Source of the DNA: Dermanyssus gallinae
Taxonomy: Eukaryota; Arthropoda; Arachnida; Mesostigmata; Dermanyssidae
DNA: 64,000 nt
Direction: 5' to 3'
Assembly: GCA_003439945.1 (NCBI GenBank)
Contig: QVRM01002377.1
Span: forward strand, 1,252,001-1,316,000
Shown in pieces: positions 1 to 10,636 of this stretch. The translations under genes were made by a program, and so were the position numbers. The notes beneath the pieces were generated by a model that was given only the letters and a program-made list of their open reading frames with translations, was not told where the DNA came from and made no database searches. Numbering within the stretch: position 1 is the first letter of the stretch; every line of letters begins with the position of its first letter.

Positions 1-2214
1 ATATTGAGCATCGGATATTGAGGATACACGAAGTTTGCACTTATATGTGTTGAGGTATAACCAGTTCTACGTTGCAAAATGCAGCTTCTAAATATCACAA
101 GCCATCATTACAGGGTCGTCAGCTAATGCGCCATTAAGCGTGTACTCGAGAGAGTCTATCAATCCCTAGCGAGACAAAACAATGGGGGGCCTTATGGGTC
201 GACTTACCGCAAACCCTGCTGTGAAAATATAGCGTGGTCCACAAACAGCACCTAAATCGGGTTCCTAAACGCCCGCATATCGTACAGTTTTGGTCGGGAG
301 CATAATATAATTAAATATAAAAATGTAAGTGTGCTGGTATGATAATAATAATTTTAGTGATTACATTGTATAAACATGTTAAGCTAAATTAAACAATGTA
401 TTCTCAAAATAAAAATACATTTTTCAATGTTTGTTCATATAAGTAATATTATAATTAAATATAACGTCTGTTTGTTTATAGATTATGGAAAAATATTTTA
501 GATTCTATTTTTTAAAATGAACTGACCGAGATAGGCTCGTACAGCATAAATCGCCACTTTTGTGCCACTGCTAGTAGCAAATCTGAACTAGCTATTTCGC
601 GAGACGAATTAAGAGACAATCTTTGTTGCTATCTTACGGAGTGCAGATGAGCATGCAATATGACGGGTTGTACCGCCTTTCCGTTTCAAATAACCTAACA
701 AAGCTAAAGGCGGCTCCCCCCTAGTAGAGTATTGATACGTTCGGCAAGTGGCCATAGCCTCCGCTCTTTTACCCATTGTCTGAGACGGTAAATCTTGAGG
801 AAGCCTTGATCTAACAAGACAAATATTTGTAGCGGAGCGTCTCAAAAAGATTCGTACTGTGCAGCATATATCGCCTCTTGACACACATGAGCTAATCGCA
901 GAGGACGTTTCAGCAGAGAAATCAGTCCATCTCAAGTCTGCTGGTACGCAGGTATAGAACCTCTACATGGTCCTTCACACTAAACATGTCGCACGAGTTT
1001 ATGAGCCTTGCAGCGCCCGACTCGATCGTATCGACAATGATGCCAAATTACGATTGTTAGTTACTTTGTCATTTGAGTCTTTTAGACGACATTCTGGCAC
1101 AATCCTCCTTGCTAATTTGGGTATTATACGTATCCTCTTCACGTGTTTAAAAACAAACTGAATGTAAAATTTAACCTGTGTAAATTGTTGACTTGTGGAT
1201 TCTGTTGCAGGCTGCCTATCTGCTCTCGATCCCAGAGATGCATAGAATTAGATTTTCAAGAGAAGCTCTAGCCGTGTGGGTAGACTTGAGGCCCGCGTTG
1301 GGAACAAGTACTCGGTAGCGTCGAGAAAGTCGACGGGTTTTAGTTTCTGACATACCGACTTGACTTCTTAGAGGCTTTACGAGAAGGGAAGCCAGGCTTC
1401 GGAAAAATTGACTGCGGCGTTTGGTTATCGGCTGCCGACGATATACCTCTGACAATTAAGGCCTAGTGTCGCGGCTTCTGTGGCTCTAGCAGCCTGAGAG
1501 GAGTACCTTCAGCATCTTTAACTCTCTAATGATGGTTGTTGGATAAACCAGCCTGATCTGTTGAAGAGTGCTTCAAGAAGGATGCGACTGTGCTCCCTCT
1601 GGTACAAGAGTCTCTGACATTTGCTGCTCCGTGAGCACCTTTTTAGTTCACACGTCTAAGGGCATTGGTGCAATCAGCGGCCGATTGAAATGTTTCTCCG
1701 CATTTACGGCATGCCTGTTGCAACCTGCATCTTATTGCTATGACACGTGTGTCACATGAAAATCACATGAGGAAATGTGGCTGTGTTAGCGAAGCCTCGA
1801 AATGAGTGCACAAGTCGTCACTAGTATATCGCCCATTATGGACACCTCTAGCATTTGTTTAGTTAAGGTCCACTCTGCAACGCTTTTACCACTAGCGAAA
1901 ATTCTTCATGAAGGAACAAACTCACTACGTGCTTGAACAACTTAATTACAGATATCTCTCTGTCAATTGTCCAGCTGCTTTTGTTCGCGCGCTGCAATCC
2001 GGCAAATTGATTTTTTCTATGCCGTCACGATTTTCTGGGCATCTTCACTATCACTATGGTTCGAGCTTCTCTTCCGTTTTGCACCGGGAACAGGGCTAGT
2101 GGAAGTCGGAGTTAGCTAGTGTCGCGCCGCTGTTTCGCGCTAAGAAATAGCGAAACACGAATCACGTCAACATGAGCAGATACAGAAAACGTCCGCTCTC
2201 CGCATGGAACACCC

Positions 2215-2232
2215 TATATATATATATATATA
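2215..2232. repeat. (TA)n microsatellite
   Basis: Uninterrupted alternating TA, 18 bp. Confidence 0.9.
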
Positions 2233-2607
2233 GGCCACCATAATAGCAGTTGCATAATCAAAGATAATAATCAAATGTCGGGTTGAGCCGCTTTGCACCC
2301 ATCTAGCAGTAATGGAAAGAGTCAAGAGACGTGAGTGGACCGAAGTGTGAGCGGCGTATACGCCTGATAGACCAACCTACGTGTAGAGGGTTCATTTGCA
2401 AGGCCGACAAAGGTGCATTTGATAAGAACGCTTTCCTGGCCGTTTATGCCATCAACAAGCAGCTCCGGTAATCTTTTCCCGGCTTCTCGTGACCGCACTC
2501 ATGAGGCGTAGTCGATGAGAAGGAGCCACGATTGCCGAGATGTTTTGGCTTGCTCCTGCAAAAGAGTGCCAAAAGATATCACCTTCTTAGTACGTGCTTA
2601 CCCTTCG

Positions 2608-2630
2608 TATATATATATATATATATATAT
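2608..2630. repeat. (TA)n microsatellite
   Basis: Uninterrupted alternating TA. It is translated as YIYIYI by chance frames, which are not genes. Confidence 0.95.
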
Positions 2631-2905
2631 GTGGAGAATATTTAGTAGTAAGGCAATTATTGCCTTGGATTCGGAAAGTCGTTTTATATTTTATCTTGAA
2701 CACGAAAGGGCACTATAATTTGCGCAGGAAAACAGGTAACGCATATATGCTACTGAAACAGTGGATAGCAGTAGATAGTATACTCTCCATACATGATTGC
2801 CTCTATTGTTTATGCATGTCCTCACTTATTTCTTAGAAACAGCCTAGATGCGGTTCATACTACTGTTATTTTTTTACTTGACGCCCCACACAAAACTTAC
2901 TGGAC

Positions 2906-2930
2906 TATATATATATATATATATATATAT
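2906..2930. repeat. (TA)n microsatellite
   Basis: Uninterrupted alternating TA, 25 bp. Confidence 0.95.
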
Positions 2931-3599
2931 TCATATTCAGCATTTATTTGACTACAAAATTGGTAGACAGTTGATTTATTTGTATTGTATGTATACATAC
3001 ATACATATGCATACCATTTATACATACATGTAACGCATAAAAAGGTTATTTTTTATTACAGAATATTGACGTGATGTGAAACACAGTCAGCACTTGGTGG
3101 CACCTGTGTCGTTGTCACAAACTCGCTAAGTTTTGTTTACACTGACTTTAGCCACTGTTGTTAATTTGTTTAGCAAACGGGATCGATGTCGGTTATTTTA
3201 TTTTAATGTGTCTAACTAGCGAGACAATATCCAGTGCTTGACATATATCGGTAATATTTTTAAAGGACTAACTGGAAAATGCGGTGCGCACACCAAGTCT
3301 GCAAGTGTGGCCGGTAGTGTAGGGCCCTAACCCACTAAAAACCATTCACGTCCCAATCCTTTTATTCAATCAATAACTGCATAAGCACAACTTCAGATGA
3401 TCGAAGGGGAAGCGTAGTTTAAGGATTTAACTATCCCTAGAATGCCCCCCCCCCCCCGCCCCCAGATGATGTTATGTAATAACGGTTTTCTCTCTTTGGA
3501 GCGCAGCATGTTCCTAATAGTTCGAGCATTGCTGGTCCAGCCGTCACGTGACTTAATTATTAGCTGTATGAGTTTGTATGTTCAAATGTGTTCTTAAAA

Positions 3600-5900
3600 A
3601 AAATCTATTTTTTGGGTGTGTTCCTGGTTTTGCTTTGGCAGTACTTGCAGAATGCGAGTGTGGAGATGTGGGAGAGACTTGCAGAATGGGAGATGTGGCT
3701 TCCTTAATTCTGAACAATTATTACTGGAAATCACCGTGTCCGGTGAGGATCTGGGTCATGTAGAGCGTCAACTCGCCACCTGGCCGGTACATCCAGCCCC
3801 TGATATCCGGGATCAAAGCCCTTACCTGGTACCCGGACACTCCGTTCTGAATGGAGTTCCATGCGGCCTGCCAAATTTCGAGGGTTATATTCCTTTCCTC
3901 CGCTTTCTTTTCCCCGGGATTCCATAAGTGGCGTCGCTCAGTTGCTTTCAAGTCTTACGGAACTGTACTAGCCAGAACAAGGATAGTGCGGGTGACGGTC
4001 ATACCTAGGCCTCAAATAAAACTATGCACTCAGCAACCTATAAAATAAGGCGCCTTCTTAACTCCCGTTAGGCATCGGCCGGGCTATCTTGTGCGAAATT
4101 TGAATAGCCCTTTCTGCTGTGCATCGTAGTCCCCTGTCCAAATGCGTTCCAAGATAACGGTCCATATTAACAACCTTCATATCCTGATCGTTTCTAATAG
4201 TTTCCTGATAGTTTCAAGGAAGGGCACTTGCTTAGTCCTAATTAGGAAGATGCCCTCACTTTTATTTGGCGGTAGTGTCAGGACAACCCCTATCAATCAG
4301 GTAGGGATCTCCGCCAGGGCTTCGTTGGCCTTTAGTTTTAGTTGCTGGGGTGAGCGGGACTGGACCACCACTGCGAGATCACCTGTGTACGACAGTAGTT
4401 CAGTGCCTTCTGGAAAGTCGTCTAAACGTAAGACGTAATCGTATGTCAGATTCCATAGGACCGAACTCTAAGGAAGCCCGGCCGTCATGTCAAACTCAAT
4501 GCTCTCGCTGACTGTGCGCCTCCCTCCAGCTTTGGAGGACGAGATTTTGCGGCGCATATCAGGTGGGATTTTCTCTTGAATAGTTTGTCCAGGATTACCT
4601 TCCAGGGCAGCGTTTTTGACGTCTAGCGGTACAAGCAGTAGCAAGTCTCTGGTCCTAGACGGGGATTGGCGCAGCGCTTCTGCCTTGGTAACCACCCGCT
4701 CTATGGCCGATAGGACTGACCAGTTCTTTCGAAACCCATATTGTGTCGGCAAAAAGAGGCCGTGCCTTTATAGAAAGCATTGCACGCGAGACTCTACTAT
4801 CAACTCTATGCATCTGGTCGGCGTACTAACTACGCATATTGGCCTATAGGAGGTCGTACTTTTTAAAGTAAGTACCAAGTCCGCTTTTTCTAAGCCAGCC
4901 GCTGCGGAGCATTTGCGCGGCTACGGGAACTATTTAAAGAGTATTTTTGTGGCCGAGACCGGAATGTCATCACGGCCTGGTCATCAATCTTTCCCTCGCA
5001 GCGGGTACTTCCGTCAAGGTTACCTCTCTATTGATTCTCGGTAAGCCGCGTACTAACTTGTAGGGCCGTCCCCATGAATCTTCCTCTAGCTCTAATAAGA
5101 ACTGCTTCCAACAGCGATTCTTGCTCTCCGCTATAGCTTTGCGCCTTGCCTTAGTGGCTTTTCTTCTGGCCCAGATGCAGCATCTAGAGGCTAAGGCAAT
5201 CTCCTCGTTCCACTAGTACTTTGGCGAGGCAGGCCCGTAGCGCATGGAACATCCGCGATCTTCGTGTGTCCCGCTACAAACATCTCACAACAATTTTTGC
5301 AAAGTCTGGGCGTCCTCGGGTTTCCAGCTTAAGCCCATAACCTTTGTCAGTTTGGCCCGAAGCGTTTCATTATCCCGTGGCGTTAAAATCTGAGAGGATG
5401 TTAGGGTGATGGTTTTTCTGACGTCATATTATAAACAGTAATGGTCGCCAAGATTTTGATTGTCAAATAGTACAATCCAGTTTGAAACTTTATAAGCATG
5501 CTCTCGTTTGCGGATTGTCAGGTCCATGTACGATTTCATTCTACCGCATTGGAAAATAGGATCCGAGCCCTTGCTATGGACAACCATGTCTCCCGCCGCT
5601 AGCCCTTCAAGCAGCACTGCGCCTCTTCTGTTAGTAGTAGATTCCCATAATAGTTGAAGCAGCATTAAAATCTCTAGAAAATACTTTTAAATTTAGTCTT
5701 TTCTAGAGATTTTAATGCTGCTTCAACTATCAAGTGGCACTAAGCAGCTCCTAGCTGACCACTCCAAGTCCTGTAGGATGTCTTCAAAGTTTTTGAGCGC
5801 GTCGTTGGGGCTGCTGCGAGATGAGCAAAAACGGCCAATCCCGTCTGTGACAATCTATAAGAAAGATCAAGCCACATCTCTGCCCGTTGCTGCTAGCAGT
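3600..5900 (-). mobile_element. R1-like LINE, degenerate ORF2
   Basis: A broken reverse-transcriptase polyprotein read on the minus strand. From its 5' side (high coordinates): endonuclease pieces with SPNDALKNFEDIL near 5750-5830, then DFNAAS at 5640-5675 and TNRRGAVLLEGLAAGD with MDLTI at 5429-5640. The RT follows at 4468-4752, with QYGFRKNWS and LDVKNA (motif A region) and MTAGLP in place of the usual GVPQG. Near 4380 motif C reads SYTGDLAVVV, so the catalytic YADD is lost. The C-terminal part at 3721-3951 has LTLYMTQILTGHGDF, typical of the R1 clade. There are many stops and frameshifts. Clade assignment rests on the LDVKNA and TQxLTGHG motifs. The element is dead. Confidence 0.8.
5650..5730. 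repeat. Perfect inverted repeat, 32-bp arms
   Basis: Arms 5650-5681 and 5699-5730 are exact reverse complements, separated by 17 nt. The arms contain the DFNAAS-coding part of the R1-like endonuclease. Read on the minus strand, the upstream endonuclease text (ending CLVPLD) meets an inverted copy of the DFNAAS segment before the correctly oriented copy. This indicates an inverted duplication inside the LINE. Confidence 0.95.
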
Positions 5901-5968
5901 ACAGGTATCGGTGATATCTGCACTGTTACCGGGGGATGTTATTACCCTGTAATTTTGGGTGGATATTG

Positions 5969-6581
5969 ACTATTTTATGCTACAGTAAAATTGGCTGTCT
6001 TAAATTAGGTAAGCGGACTCGAAAAAAACAGAATGTATAATCTGCTGTTTTGCAAATAGATTATTCTAACTAATCCGCTTAGCCCGATTTTGACAAAAAA
6101 TTTAAATGTGATTATTATTCCACTACCAGATGCCACTCGGTCTGGGTGTTGCTTATTCCCAATCACTTAGGCGCTCTTTATTGCACACTTTTTTTGCTGG
6201 CTATCCGAATATGAATATTATATATAATATACTAAATTTGTAGACTAGTGTTTATCAGTTTTAAACGCGTTTACGCCGTTGGGTACACTTTGCGGTACTA
6301 TATAAATTGGCTTACAGAAGCCGTCTAGGGTATAGGCCTTATTAGATGTCTTATTTTTCGACAAGCAAAGTTTTTAAAAGCTTTTATATTTTTACAATTT
6401 TTTTCCCTTCTTGTCTTATTTTTTGACAAGCAAAGCTTTTAGAAGTTCTTCTAACTACAAATAGACTAGATATTAAGGATTCGCTATCACTTTTTCATTA
6501 CGCCAGTAAAAGGCTAAGCTTCATGCACTTCTTGTGATGCACTGGGCATAAAAATAGTATGTACACAATGGTTCACGCTCT
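5969..6581. other. AT-rich stretch with an imperfect direct repeat
   Basis: No coding signal. Two copies of a roughly 32-bp unit beginning GTCTTATTTTT occur at about 6349-6380 and 6413-6445, 64 bp apart and differing at a few positions. Confidence 0.6.
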
Positions 6582-6604
6582 TATATATATATATATATAT
6601 ATAT
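6582..6604. repeat. (TA)n microsatellite
   Basis: Alternating TA, abutting the 3' end of the LINE on the minus strand. Confidence 0.95.
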
Positions 6605-6639
6605 TATTTTTATTTACCATAGTTGTTGGTAGTAGGGTT

Positions 6640-8949
6640 GGATTGACACACATGGTTTGCCATGAAATTATAACAATATCTCGTTCACACGCGCCTGTAA
6701 TGAGTATGAGTCTAATGCCGATAATATTAGAACGTTATATCGACAGATGTTGCATTCACCACAAAACTTACACACAAGTCGTTAATATCATAACATTCAC
6801 CCTTGAATCACATATAATGGTGATAACCGTGCCATGTTACCCTGCACACTAATGGTCGGTTACTTTGGAACTCACGTTTCCACTTCTCTGACCAAAGAAC
6901 AGGCCCATCTGTGTAGTTACACATAGCAAAATGTACGTTTCGGTCTTCCCTGAATGTTCTGTACATGTCGAGTGTAATTGCACTAATTGGTCATTTGTTT
7001 AGGACTAAGTCTTCTAACAGAGTGCGTTCTCCACATTGCTCTAGTGCCAGGATAGCTGACGCATTCTTGGGTAAGCCCAGTACACGTTTTATAAAGCACG
7101 CCTTTACACGGTCCAAATTGTTGAGATCGCATAATGTTAGGTGCGGTGCAATTATTAGGAGACAGTACTGAACTATCGGGGTAATTTTCATCCTGAATTT
7201 TTCCATTGTTTCAAGATCCACATCTCGAATGTATCCGAGTAGCATAATCGCGGCCGTGGTTTTTGCTCGCAGTTCTTCGATGTGTCTGCTTTGAGTCAGT
7301 CGCGGTGTCAGGGTTACGCCAAGATACGAGAAATGGTTTACCAGCTCAAGGCAAGTACTGTTGATCTTGACGCGATGGTCGGCAACGGCGTATAAGCTGC
7401 CGCGGCTAAAGCAAAAAATCTTTGTCTTAGAAATATTAATTATCAGTCGGTTCTTCCTTCTTAAATAGACTTGTACGTAAGTCCGGGAATTGGCTAAGAT
7501 GACGAGGTCGTCAGCGTAGAAGGCATGATTCATTGTGCGCAAAATGTCTGCTAGGCCAGCAGTGTACAGTATAAAAAGAAATGGGCTTGCGGAGTCGCCC
7601 TGCGCTAATCCAGTATTTTGTGTAACAGGCTCGTTTTTATAGTCATTTCAGTTTTTATGGTTAACAAATTGTGGCTCAGCATGTCTAGAATTAAATTGAA
7701 TAGTTGACCCTTAATGTCAAATCGCTCTCGGAGGACTTCGAGGAGGCGGTCCCTATGCATACTGTCAAACACAGTTTGGAAGTTGACAAAGGCCGCATAC
7801 ATCATATTTTTGTCTCGTTGGCGTTCATTTACGTGTTCAATCACGAACCGTACCGCATACCACCTTTCTGGTAGAAATCCGAATTGTTTACAGAGCAGAT
7901 TATTAACCTGTATGAGATGTAGACGTCGCTGTTGTTTATAGTGCTGCCTTTTCTCTCGTAGCGTGTTTATAAAAGCTCGTTTCATTAGCGCTAGCTGGTA
8001 AAATCCACTTTGGCTATATTCTCTGTCTAATAAAAAAATCGATAAAGCCCTCCTGCCAATGGGTGTGTAAATATATTACAAATTGCATATTTTAAAAGTC
8101 TACATTCGTGATCGAACCAGGGTTTGTACTTGTACGGTCTTCTTTCCCTTGTAAACGATGATAGGTGCATAGCCCAGCGGAGGGTCCTCTCGCTGCAGTC
8201 TATGTCATCGAGGTTTTGTATCGATTGTATCGCTTGTATTAGTATGTGGGGGGTTTAGCGACCGGCTTATTCTACAACCAGGTACTGAGGGCGCGATAGG
8301 CATCTGGGCACGAGATGAGTCGAATGTTACTTTACAGTTTTGCGGAGAGCTGAGGGTAGTGACCGAAAGTTATGGATCCCTGGCTACGATGCTGACGACA
8401 ATACAATATCGACTGCGCTAGTGTCGTTCCAGGTCATGTACGTTACTTCTGTATAGTAATTTGTAATTTGCAATATTAGTTCTTGCGTCCATGCTATGAA
8501 GGCAGCTCGGCGGCTACATTGCTTTGTCAGGTCTCAATTGGTGTCTGCACCAAGTATAATGTGTTTTTCTGGCCTAGTACAAAGTTTACAACACTCCCAA
8601 TGTCCTCAATAATATCGGCTACTTGTCTTACTGGGGGCTATATATACATACGAGATGGTAATCTGTGACTTCTATCACAACGTGCCGAGCTGTGGCACGC
8701 AATAGCTGGGCCCATTCAGTAGTTCTTATTGCAACACATACACCCTAGTTGGGTTTCCCTCTGCTATTCGTCTTTACGGCCATGAAATACTTTATGGTTA
8801 GGCAGGGTGCTACGTGATCTAGCCGTTACAAATGTTGCTGTTAACAGCAGTATGTCATAGTCGTTAAATTCGTCTTCCCCTGAAGATTTCCATAGCGATT
8901 CTAGCGATTCGACATTCCACAGAAGACATTTTCGCACGTTCGATGGCAT
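6640..8949 (-). pseudogene. LINE ORF2 (endonuclease plus reverse transcriptase), decayed
   Basis: ORF2 of a non-LTR retrotransposon. The endonuclease start is at 8764-8949 (KCLLWNVESL, YDILLLTATF, matching the APE-type W-N and LTET region). A linker near 8110-8250 reads YKPWFDHEC. RT fingers and palm lie at 7605-7985 (QFGFLPER, then VNFQTVFDS as motif A). The frame at 6991-7542 carries FYADDLVILA (intact YADD), FSYLGVTL and LDRVKACFIKRVLGL. The tail continues to about 6640, with CKFCGEC as a zinc-knuckle remnant. Several stops and frameshifts break the frame. The RT thumb closely resembles that of the 41-44 kb LINE (LDRVKxxFxKRVL), so the two belong to one clade. Not functional. Confidence 0.85.
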
Positions 8950-9062
8950 GTGTCCATCTACTTTGCTGTGTGCAGGTTCAAAGTCCAGTCATTTGGGCGT
9001 GCTTGATATCGAATTGTCGTCGTTTGGCCTGCTTTGTTTCTCACCTCTGGTGGTATGTTCGT

Positions 9063-9967
9063 TTACCCCATAGATTCGGTATGTTTTAAGCTGGCCGCGA
9101 AAAGCGTGAAAGCATATACGTCGGCCTCTGTTTTTACAATTCGAGCGATGTACTCTTTTAGCACGTCAGCAATGTGCGATAGCGGTAGCTGGCTGACGAA
9201 GAGCGATTTCGTTCTCGGCCTTTCTGGTGCGTTGTGATCTTTTACAGCTTTTAGATCTGTCATCTTAATCGTGCCTTTGTTCACGTGCACCACTCGGCCG
9301 CGCGCCCTCATTGTTTGCCAGTTGTTGTTGCTGCCTCGTTGTCAAGTACGTCCTTTTGGTGTATGCACGTTGCGGTGTTGATCAGTGTGGGGTTAAAGCG
9401 GAGACGGCGCGGTGTGCTAGCAGCTGACAATGGCGGTGCGTACATTTTATTACCGCTGGTCTGTATATGTTGCCGCTCTTGGTGTCTTAGTTGCTGCAGC
9501 TGTTGTGATGACAAGTGATTTTGGTGCTTTTCAGCTGTTTTTGCGAAACAATTTATTGCAGTGATCTTTTTGTGGGTTCGTCTCAATTGTTTCCGTAGTG
9601 CTTGTCGCTCCGTGACACAAATACAGGGCTGTTTGGCCGTTGTGTTATTGATAATAAAGATGTAGACTTCTTTCCAGAAGCACGACTTGCAGCCGGTAGA
9701 ACACTTATCGGGTATTTGAAAGGCGCAATGAGTCTGCTCTGTTTTGTTATAGACATCGCAAATTGTCTGGTCTTTGATCTGCTGGAACTGACCCCCGCAG
9801 GTGGCGCATGGAGGTCCTGGATTGATTTCGATGCCAGCCCCTAGTAGTAGCTAGAGTACAAGTGCTGAGAACCGCAGCTCTGGCTTCAAGAGGCTTGGGA
9901 GTTGGGGTTGGTGCGTGTAGGCGTCCGCCACGTTTTCCAGAATAGTTTTAGTACTTACTTGGGTCAT
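9063..9967 (-). pseudogene. LINE ORF1 with 2A-like leader and zinc finger, decayed
   Basis: ATG at 9967-9965 opens about 38 codons, ending at a single in-frame TAG (9853-9851). The same frame then runs open to 9308. Immediately after the TAG the protein reads LLLGAGIEINPGP, then PCATCGG and a cysteine-rich stretch (HCAFQIPDKCSTGCKSC). A Gln-rich, probably coiled-coil segment follows (SSQQLQQLRHQERQ). A frameshift near 9310 leads to the frame 9063-9311, with FVSQLPLSHIADVLKEYI, a typical ORF1 tail. It precedes the endonuclease start of ORF2 by about 110 bp, the normal LINE order. ORF1 proteins of this type bind nucleic acid in the RNP. One stop and one frameshift make this copy inactive. Confidence 0.75.
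9812..9850 (-). other. 2A-like ribosome-skipping motif in LINE ORF1
   Basis: Codons 9850-9812 give LLLGAGIEINPGP. The 2A consensus is D(V/I)ExNPG followed by P, usually after a Leu-rich run. Here the first acidic residue is G, but E, NPG and P are kept. 2A-like sequences at the N-terminus of ORF1 are established in several non-LTR elements. Activity here is not shown and the upstream TAG would prevent it in this copy. Confidence 0.65.
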
Positions 9968-10043
9968 TTTTACGGTTGCCTTTTTTTAAATTATTTTGTT
10001 GCCTCAGCTCAATATGTTTAATTATTTGCCTTTTAAATCAGTC

Positions 10044-10285
10044 AAAAAAAAAGTTTAACTCATGGGAATATTTTAATATAAAATTAGATAGTTGACTGAG
10101 AGGAGATGAGGCTCCCATGTCGGTAAGCAGTATACGCCTTTGATATAGTCACAGGTCACGCGCATATGTAAGTGTTAGTAAAAAAACAATATCATTAATG
10201 CTGTCCAATGTGACATAAATTATACTTGGGTGGGTCAACTATCTAATTTTATATTAAAATATTCCCATGAGTTAAACTTTTTTTT
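10044..10285. mobile_element. Foldback/MITE-like element, 52-bp perfect arms
   Basis: Bases 10045-10096 and 10234-10285 are exact reverse complements over 52 bp and flank a 137-bp AT-rich core without a reading frame. The outer ends are poly-A and poly-T. No clear target-site duplication is visible outside the arms. Perfect arms imply a young or conversion-maintained element. Alternatives are a non-autonomous DNA transposon or a foldback rearrangement. Confidence 0.75.
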
Positions 10286-10574
10286 AAAGTAATCGGGTGA
10301 TGTTCTTCCAAATGGTGACGTATTTGACTAACCCGTAAAGTTCGAAGTGCGTTGACACTTTATTTACAATCTAACAACCAAGGTAGCCAGTGTTCCATAA
10401 CTTCTAAGACTACGATCCGCACGGAAAATATGAATGGCGACATTGCTCTCGACATATGCTCAGTAGCATTAAGCGCACGAAAATTGTTGTAGTCTATTTG
10501 GTAAACTCCTTACTTTGATTAAGTACATGTGTGTAGTACACAAGCGTTGTATATTTTTATATAAATTTTTACTC

Positions 10575-10636
<62 letters not shown>

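Larger units (their letters stand above)
1..3600. other. Stretch with no recognised gene
   Basis: No frame here resembles a known protein. It holds three (TA)n tracts, listed separately, and a C-rich run at 3445-3463. On the minus strand near 1675-1740 a short frame reads CRKCGETF, a C-x2-C zinc-finger-like scrap that ends at a stop soon after. It is too short to assign. Confidence 0.5.
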
